Below are positions 54,801 to 62,200 of a stretch of 64,000 nucleotides of DNA, piece by piece. Origin of the DNA: Streptomyces iconiensis (GTDB taxonomy: Bacteria; Actinomycetota; Actinomycetes; Streptomycetales; Streptomycetaceae). A program made the translations under genes and the position numbers. The stretch is from positions 62,001 to 126,000 of the forward strand of contig NZ_JANCPR020000024.1 of assembly GCF_028657195.3 (NCBI RefSeq), read 5' to 3'. Below the pieces are notes generated by a model. That model was not told the DNA's origin and did no database searches. It was given only the letters and a program-made list of their open reading frames with translations. The stretch's first letter is position 1. Every line of letters begins with the position of its first letter.

Positions 54801-55138
54801 CCATGGGCGGGATGCCGATGGGCGGCATGGGCGGGGGCGGAGGCGGAGGCGGCAAGGGGAGCGACGGCCCCTCCGAGCGCGTCCGCAACGTCATCGACAC
54901 CGGCGAGGTGGTCAGCAACCGCCGTACCGGCGCTGCCCCACGCGGCAAGGGCACGTACGAGGAACGGCAGGCGGTCAGCACCAGTGGCGCCAGCCCGTTC
55001 CTGCCGATGGGCGGCGGCGCGGGGCAGGGTCAGACCGAGACCGAGAGCGGCGACCGCGAGCGTGAGGTCTGGGAGCCGGAGGACGACGACGTCTGGGGCA
55101 CCGACGAGGGCGGTTCACCGGCGGTGATCGGCCGTTAG
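51866..55138 (+). CDS. AAWKG-family coiled-coil protein, candidate ESX substrate
   Basis: 1090 aa. The N-terminal globular domain (about 1-400) resembles streptomycete AAWKG-family proteins: YWMKAVRLFTGYEAP, then DAWLGQAAGVFWDLIH where the family motif has AAWKG. Residues about 415-747 are a continuous coiled coil of Lys/Glu/Ala/Gln with repeats such as AKEKADAEAKYAKDKKD and KQEQVRAEQEKKQEQ. Two 54-55-residue repeats (about 770-890, motifs HLDPQGQVVTEHPDGS and VDPDTGATSV) and a Pro/Gly/Met-rich stretch follow. The C-terminus is acidic and ends DVWGTDEGG-. It may play the part of the mycobacterial PPE/EspA-type substrates; that is inference. Confidence 0.8.
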   Translation: MADDKTEYDDYWMKAVRLFTGYEAPPRNTLFDEITGNHGIKQMKVEVSKQDSVDSVTGHEYDWMAENAGWDINNTDFVIPFYTSGGYEGVTYYKARFTLLGAKIANGEPVGGEVVGGEGKSNYGKELEDGHFKPSDDGTVWNTLALTKYSYGTGHALSDLLEKDNGTLGFSWGGEPPIDLAKGVRLKSFDMAADAFDRVAKFLWDSKTTMDEWQNRVGTEQSDAWLGQAAGVFWDLIHELRRRYDHYADDMEAVGGVSKQGRALRQAGQDLRTQAQNLHNKWDYWNVFEGNPLRWLVDLLAEIATNSWDKNLTQVTADYIPGGYYSAGRWDYTPTGSFTSQATNVNGHQYGDMKELDTWKHVGDDAITRWETSVKEKLIDPAEEALKNLATAWGTSHFDLGSISTKGDKGIGESYKEDKAAKEKKDAEDKAAKEKADAEAKYAKDKKDAEDKAAKEKAEAEAKYAKDKKDAEAKAAKEKAEAEAKAEAKEAAAEAKAEAKEKEAEAKQAAMEAKQEEKEKEAEAKRAAMEAKQEEKEKQAEAKQAEKEKQQEEIRKEQEAKQEQMRAGQEAKQEAAQHKQEQAQQQAQAFQMRQANQQKADQDRREKEQEKKQAAAEAKQEQVRAEQEKKQEQAQHKQEEAREKQEAKQEQVRAEQEAKQEQVRAEQEKKQEQAQQKQDEIRKEQEAKQEAKEQEAEKKQEAAQHKQEEVREKQEAKQEQVRAEQEKKQEQAQHKQEEYQQKQQQLSRQLNGGGLDQHMGDAGGLGQHQDISGPVNGDDSLTNPGGSESHLDSQGRVVTEFPDGSKSVVDPHSQMSTVTRPDGTSYSGPLNAGDLLNNPDGSTTHLDPQGQVVTEHPDGSTSRVDPDTGATSVTSPDGTTTTGYLNDPSNAQPDYGPGSHQMNGGGSPGALNTPSYDYGDPSYEEELYDDSPYREPSLGGASGGSGGPEAAEGQGRGSPLNSGPMPGGAGAGGSGGGMPMGGMPMGGMGGGGGGGGKGSDGPSERVRNVIDTGEVVSNRRTGAAPRGKGTYEERQAVSTSGASPFLPMGGGAGQGQTETESGDREREVWEPEDDDVWGTDEGGSPAVIGR

Positions 55139-55269
55139 ACCGTGCCGCCGAACTCTCCTTCTGCTGCCGGGCGCTGGCAGGTACGCCGGTGAACTTCACC
55201 GCCGCGTACGGCATTCGTCGCCGCAAGGATTTTCTCCCCGTATAGCTTTCCGGAACTGCTGTACGACAC

Positions 55270-55279
55270 AATGATCATT
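55270..55279. promoter_or_regulatory. Palindrome in AT-rich gap before effector operon
   Basis: AATGATCATT is a perfect 10-bp palindrome in a 165-bp gap of low GC content (about 55139-55303), just upstream of the YbaB/WXG/effector genes. It may mark their own promoter or operator. Confidence 0.3.
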
Positions 55280-55303
55280 CCTCTTCCCTGAACAGGAGTT
55301 CTG

Positions 55304-55777
55304 TTGTCCGAGCCGTTGCAGGAGCGCATCGCCCAGGCCGCGGCCGAGCTGGAGGCCGCTCGGGCCGCCGTCGAGCGCGCGCAGACAGACCTCAGCCAGG
55401 CATCGGCGACGGTGCGCTCCAAGGACCGCGTGGTGGAGGCAACCGTCGAGGCGCAGGGCGGGCTGACGGGGCTGAAGTTCCTCGACAACAAGCACCAGAA
55501 CATGACGGGCCCCCAACTGGCCGCCTCGGTCATGGAGGCGGTCCAGCAGGGGCGGGCGCAGATGGCGCACCGGGTGATGGACACCTTCGCGCCCTTCACC
55601 CAGCCGGGACCCGAGGGCTCTGTTCGCCGGGGGCTGGACCTCGACTGGAACCGCATCTTCGGCTCGGCGCTGAGCGGCGGCGGCCAGCCAGGTTCCGGCC
55701 GGGCGGGCAGGGACCGGCTGCGCGACGAGATCCACGAGGACGACGAGGGTGACGGGAACGGCGGCAACAGAACCTGA
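55304..55777 (+). CDS. YbaB/EbfC-like protein
   Basis: 157 aa from the TTG at 55304, with AGGAG upstream. The YbaB/EbfC fold is seen: a long N-terminal helix (about 1-45), then VVEATVEAQGGLTGLKFLDNK and a second helix DNKHQNMTGPQLAASVMEAV. The tail (about 105-157) is acidic and disordered. YbaB proteins bind DNA as dimers. Streptomycete ESX loci often carry such paralogues before effector genes, where they may act as effector chaperones or partners rather than nucleoid proteins. Confidence 0.75.
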   Translation: MSEPLQERIAQAAAELEAARAAVERAQTDLSQASATVRSKDRVVEATVEAQGGLTGLKFLDNKHQNMTGPQLAASVMEAVQQGRAQMAHRVMDTFAPFTQPGPEGSVRRGLDLDWNRIFGSALSGGGQPGSGRAGRDRLRDEIHEDDEGDGNGGNRT

Positions 55778-55843
55778 GCGGCGAGGAGATCAGAGTCCGG
55801 GCGTGGCACGGGAACAGAGTCTGAGCGCGGAAGGGGATCAGTG

Positions 55844-56212
55844 ATGAGCGGTTACCACAACAACTACCAGGCGGACACCTCCGGCCTGCGGGACACGCTC
55901 CAGCAGCTCGACGGGTTGGCGGGCGCACCGCGGAAGCTGCTCGCCGATTTCGATCGCACGGTGCAGGGCACCAGCGCCTGGAACGGCCAGGACGACGATT
56001 TCCACGACGAGACCGAAAAGCAGGACCAGCAGCAGATCGAGAGCTGCCGGAACCTGGTCGGTTCGCTGGAGGAGTTCCTGACCGGATTGCAATCGGCTGT
56101 GGGGCAGAGCCTCGGCAGCATCAAAGGCGTACAGCAGAACGTTCAGGACAACATTCACGACGCCCAGTCGAACGCCGACGCCTACGGCACGGGCGGTCAC
56201 GGGAAGCACTGA
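55844..56212 (+). CDS. WXG100-like partner of giant effector
   Basis: 122 aa; an ATG at 55844 and a GTG at 55841 both fit, with AAGGGGA about 7 nt upstream. Two helices flank the turn SAWNGQDDDF (W-X-G), matching the WXG100 fold. No YxxxD/E motif is at the C-terminus, which ends AYGTGGHGKH. The stop is followed directly by the ATG of the giant effector gene, so it is almost certainly its dedicated WXG partner. Confidence 0.8.
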   Translation: MSGYHNNYQADTSGLRDTLQQLDGLAGAPRKLLADFDRTVQGTSAWNGQDDDFHDETEKQDQQQIESCRNLVGSLEEFLTGLQSAVGQSLGSIKGVQQNVQDNIHDAQSNADAYGTGGHGKH

Positions 56213-59200
56213 ATGTACGACATTCCGTATCCCGAAGAGGTCCGCAAGCTGCTCTTCGTCCTGCTCGGCGCTGAGCCGCTCCAGGCGAAGGCAGGTCTGG
56301 CGTGGGAGAGCCGTAACTCCTACACGGATCTCGCCGCGGGCATCCGCGACCTCCGGATGGAGATGCTCGACTCGATCCAGCGGGGCAGGCAGAATCTCCC
56401 GCCGAATGTCGCCGACGCCTACGAGCAGGCACTCTCCGGGCTGGTCAACCGGAACGGAACCGATGTACTCCAGCAGTTCATCGGCCAGTTGGAGAAGTTC
56501 ACCAACGACCGGGGCTCGGCGTCGATCCAGATCCAGCAGGCCCATTTCGAGATCATCATGGAGGTCTTCTGGCTGATCCTGGAACTGGCGATCCTGGAGG
56601 CGATCGCCGCGTTCACAGGTGGTGCCTCGGTCTCTGAAATGATCCTGGCCCGTATGCGGGCCAGGCTGGCGATCCTCTTCGCGATCGACCGGCTCCTGCG
56701 GTACGTCCAGGCATTCCCCTCGCTGTCCCAGGCGTTCGAGGAAGCCATTCAGAACCTGGCGGCCCAGCTTCTGACGATGACCATCAACCCGCCCCACCAG
56801 CGGCCTGACGGGGTCGACTGGAAAGCGGTCGGGATATCGGCGGGTATCGGCGCGCTGGCCGGGTTCTTCATCAGCCATTTCGGGAAATTCGCGTTCAACT
56901 TCAAGAACGTTCTGTCGAACAACTTCAAGAACAATCTCGGCAAGGACGTGTTCGGGAAGTTCGAGATCCGCTTCAACAATCCGTTCACCAGGCAGAACGG
57001 GAACAACGCGCTCTACGACGTCCCCACGGCTTTCATGGCGGAGGGATTCGGTGAGACGATCGCCGTGGCGATCGTGCTGCAGAAGTGGGACTGGACTTCC
57101 CTGGCCGGTGCGGGCCTCAGCGGGATCTCCGAGCTGTTCATGGGGAAGCCCCTGGAGCAGCTTTACCACGGCCTGCATTCCAAGTTCTTCCCCGACGGCA
57201 ACCTCTTCACGAAGTACCAGCAGAATTCCGCCGACATCCTGAACGACCGGCTCGCCAGGGAGTCAGGCGACCACTCCGGGGCCACCTCGCACGATCCCCG
57301 GACGGCCGGGTCCACGCCCCCGCCGGCGGCCGTCACGCCGCCCCCGACGGTGGGCACCACGCCCCTGTCACCGCCGCCCGTCCCGCCGCCCGTCACCAGC
57401 GGGGGCCCCGACCTCACGGCCAACAGCGGCTATGGATCGGACGGTTCGGACACCTCTTCCCGGCCGCCGAGCATCTTCGACCCCTCGGAAACCGGGCACG
57501 GCTCGGACACCAGCTCCCTCTACTCGGACACTTCCGCCGCCTCCTCGTCCTCGCCCCCGTCGCCACTGCCGTCGGCCACGTCCCTGGCCGGTGCCGGGGG
57601 CGGTCACCTCAAGTCCCCCGATCACTTCAAGGCTCTGGCCGACCTGGACTCGTCGTCGCCGAACGACCTGACGACCCCGGACGCCAAGGGCCTCACGCTG
57701 CCGGGCACCTCGGCCGACGGCCTCCCTCCGACGGCGAAGGCGGCGACCCCGGCGGCCCCGGACACCGCCGCGGCGGACAGCGGGAAGGCGCCGGGCTCCC
57801 TGCCCGACACCGGCGGACTGAACGCGCCCGGTGGGCTGAACGCGCCCGGCGGGCTGAACGCCCCCGGCGGGGGCAACGCGCCCGGCGGACTGAACGCGCC
57901 CGGTGGGAGCAATGCCCCCGGTGGGAGCAATGCCCCCGGTGGTTCCGGCAACTCCTCCTCCGCGCCGACCGCCTCGCAGCAGGACAGGGAACTCACCGGC
58001 ACCGGCGAGTCCGACCCCGCGCGGCAGGACGACGCCGAGCACCAGGGCGACCCCACGCACCAGGGCGACCCCGCGCACCAGAACGTCACCTCAGCGGACC
58101 ACGCGCCGGGCGCCCCCGGCGCTGGAAGTCCCGGTTCTCAGCGGGCGGTTGAGGCCGACCAGGCCCGTACCGCGTACGAGGACGCGCTCAGCGCGTACGC
58201 GGACGCCACCCGTACCGCCGACGAGCTGGCGGGCGGCCCCGCCAACGGCACCGGCCCCGGCACCGGCCCCGCGCTTGCCGAGGCGCAGGCGCGGGCTCAG
58301 CAGGCGCACGGGAATCTGCTCGACGCCGCGGCCCGGTGCCGCGACCTCGGCTCAGCCCTGCATGCCACCGATCCGAAAGCGCCCGGTGCCACCCCGCCCC
58401 AGCCCCACCGGGACCCCGCGCAGCGCGAGTGGATCGCGCGGCAGTTGACGGCCGAGGACCTGCCGGATGCGCTGGCCGGGGACCTGGCCGGGCTGCACGG
58501 CCCGGATGACGTCGTCACCCCGGCCGCGCTGCGCGACGCGGGCATCACCCCGGACCCGGAGCAGCACCCGGCGGCGCTCAACGGCGACCTCCTGCCCGTC
58601 GCCGCGCTGGACCCGGTCGACCAGGCACGCCTGCTGATGGCGCAGCCGACTCCCTGGCCCGCCGCGCTGGACACGGTGGCGGCCAACGCGGCGCTGCGGC
58701 TGTGGGAGGGGGCGTACGCGGACTTCAACGCGGCGGCCCTGAACGGCGATCCGCGCGCGGCGACGGCACCGCGGCAGCCCACGGCGAACGCCACCACGCC
58801 CCGGGACGCGACGCAGCAGCCGGCCACACCACAGCCGGCCACTCCGCAGTCCGGCACACCGGTCACTCCGGCCGAAGCGGACCGGGCCTGGGACACGGCC
58901 GTCGCCCTGGTGCTGCCGCCGACAGCGGTCCCCGTACTGGCCGACTCCCGCCATGCCGGGGCACCCTGCCGGGACGCCGTACGGCAGGTCGCCGACCACC
59001 TGCTCACGAACGGGCCTGACGCGTCCTCGGGTGTCGCGCTCGCCAACACGCTGCGCGCCGCGCTCGGCTTCGGCCCGGTCGGCTCAGCGCCGGGCGGCTC
59101 CGTCGCCCCCGTCCATGCCGCGACGGTCACCGAAGCGCCGGCCCCGACCTACCCTTCGGCCCCTGTCCCGTCCGTCACCACCTCGACCGACCTCCCGGCC

Positions 59201-62200
59201 GACCTGCCGCCCACCCCGGCAGGGCCCACCACCGGCGTCTCGCCCTCCGTGCCCGTGCCGACAACCGGCACCACCTCCCGTGATGTCACGGACGCCGCCA
59301 CCGATGCCGTCACCGATCCGGCCACCGACACCGACACCGACACCGACGAGGCCACCCGTGCCCGGCCTGTGGCCGCCGACCCGGTGGCTGACCTGGCGTC
59401 GCGCCTGCCGGAGATGTCGCGGGCCGACCGGGCCCGGGAGCTGGCGCTGCTGCCTGCCGCCGACCGCGAGCGGCTGGCTTCCGACCCCGCGCTGGTGGAC
59501 GCGCTGCGGCGGAAGCTGGCGGACGCCGACTTCGCCGAGACCGCGGCGCAGTTGATGGTGCTGGTCCCTGCCGGGGTGGACCAGCCGGTGTCGGCGCGGC
59601 GCGAGGTACTGGGCCAGGTCGCGCGCATGCTGCGGGCCCCGGCGGTGGCGGCGAGGCTGCTGGCGGAAGGCGCGCGCGTGGTCGTGGTGCCGAAGGGCGA
59701 GGCGATCACCACGCTGGACCCTTTCCGCCACCTGGCGGGAACCCTGACGTCCGACGGGCGCCCATGGGAGGAGGTGCGCGGCGCCGCGACGCGCACGGCG
59801 GGGGTGACCGAGGAGAACCTGCTCGGCGAGGTGACCTCCGTTCCCACGGACCGGAACGCGCATCCGGAGGGCTACTCCACGACGACCCACGAGTTCGCGC
59901 ACACCCTCCACCAGTACGGGCTGACCGCCGACGAGAAGCAGCTCATCCACGACGCCTACCAGGACAGGGTGGCCCAGGGTGACGCCGCCGCCTGGCCGGA
60001 CGGCCCGTTGCGCGACCCCTCAGGCAAGCGGGCGCAGCCCAACTACTCGTCCCTCGACGAGTTCGAGTACTTCGCCCAGCTCACCAACGCCTACCTGGGC
60101 ACCAACAGGGGCTGGGACGGGTTCACCAGGCAGCGCAGGAACAACGGTGCCGCGTGGGTGCGGCAGCACGAGAAGACGCTGCTTCCTCTGCTGGAGCGGC
60201 TGTACGGCACCGAGCCCGGAGCCGTGTCGACGGCGCCGGCGAACGCGCTTGCGGGCCCCCGGAAGGAGAACTGGCTCTTCGAGGGCTTCCGGGCGTTCTG
60301 GGACCGTGCCGAGGGCACCCACCGGCCGCAGCCCCACGAACTCGCCCCCGTGCCCGTGCCCGACCCCGATCCGGCCCCCGCGCCCGCCCCGGCAATGAGC
60401 ACGGAGGCAACCAGCGTCCCCGTAACGAGCACGGCAACGAGCACGACGGCGGTGGGCGCCCTGCCCCCGCCGCCGACGAGTCAGCAGAGTTACCAGCAGT
60501 ATCTGGCGTCCGTGCTCCAGACCACGCTGGGTCCTGCGGCGGCCTCTGACCCGTCGTTCCCGCAGATGGTCAACTCGCTGGCGCTGGTGGACGCGGCACG
60601 GATGGCGGACCCCGCGTTCGCGGCCGGACCGCTGGACCTGGAAGGGATCACGCGGCGGGTGCTGCACCTGCCCGACTCGGTACCGGCCGGCCCTCAGGCG
60701 GCCTTCCAGCTCCTGTCGCTGGCGGCGAGCGCGGCACGGCGGAACCGGGCCGGAAGCCTGGCGGCTGTGGCGGCGCTCGGGCTGGAGAAGAGGGGCGCCC
60801 TGGGGCCCGCCACAGCAGTGACGGGGCCTGACGGCAGGACGCAGGGGCGGAACTGGATGGGGCGCCCCATCCAGGGGCTGCTCCTCGACCGTGTCACCAA
60901 GAGCACCGGGCCGGCCGACTGGGAGACGACCTCCGCGCCCTGGAGCGGCGGGGCCGCCCATGTGGTCTTCGCTGACACGGCGGACAACGGCACGCTGGTG
61001 GTGCGTGACAGCCAGGGAACGACGGTCGAGGTGGGTTACGAGGAGTTCGCCGAGCTCCTGAAACACGACCAGGACCGGCCCCAGAACGGCTCGTTGGTGC
61101 TGATGCTGCCCGGCACCACCGGTGTGCGGACGATGATTTTCGAGCGGTGGATGGCGGACCGGCTGGGTGCGCGGGTCTGGTCGACCGACGGGGACCTCCG
61201 GCTGCAGCCGCTCAACGACGGCTCCGGCCGCACGATGCTCGCGCTGGCGAACGAGAGCCCGGGAGAGGTGCCGATCGGCGCCTGGCTCCCCAACGACCCG
61301 GGCCTCGTGCCCCTGGGCCCCCAGGAGCAGGTGACGGCCGTCAACGGCCAGACGTTCCGGGACGACGACGTCCAGTCGTACCAGCTCACCACGGCTGACG
61401 GACAGGCGCTGACGGGCCGGGCCTTCCTGGACGCGCGGGACATGGCGCTCCTGGAGGACGGCCTCCGTTCCGTGTCGGAAGTGGCCCACTACACGGACTA
61501 CGACGAGGGGCTCCCGGGCGTCAGCGCCCCCCGGCAGGGCGAACTCCTGCCGCTGCCCCGGTCCCTGCGCGGCGCCTACGTGGCGGTCGGGCACGGGAAC
61601 ACGGGCCGCACGGTGCTGCCGATGCGCAGCACAGGGCGCAACCACCAAGTGCCCCCCGAAGAGGTCGGCCGGCTGCTCGCGCGCGACCCGGTGCTCAAGG
61701 CGATGCCCCCTGAAGCGCCGGTGTGGTTGCTGTGGTGCGAGATGGCGATGTTCGGAGCGGGCAAGGACCGGCTGGCGCACACCGTCGCCGCGCAGGTACT
61801 TGCGAACCAGACCTGTCGGACCACGTTCGCGTTCGAGGCGGTGACCTCGGTGCACCCGGCGGAGGGTGACCTGCCGCCGCGGCTGATCAAGTACGACGAA
61901 CTGCCCCGGACCCGGTACCGCATCATGGAGTTCCGCCCCGACCCGGACTGGGCGGCCTTGAACGGCCTGGCCGATCTGACGGGGCTGCCCGCCGACTTGC
62001 CCGACCGGACCGCGCGGGTGCTGCGGTGGGTACGGGCACTACGGGAGACCCACGGCGTCGACATCGACTCCTCACCGCAGCGGGCGGCGGAGTTCCGGGA
62101 GCTGATGGAGGGCTTCGGGGCATGGGAGCGGGCCCGCGGCCCCGCCCTGACCTGGACACAACTGCAGGAAACGCTGGGGCAGTACGCGCAGCAGCGGGGC

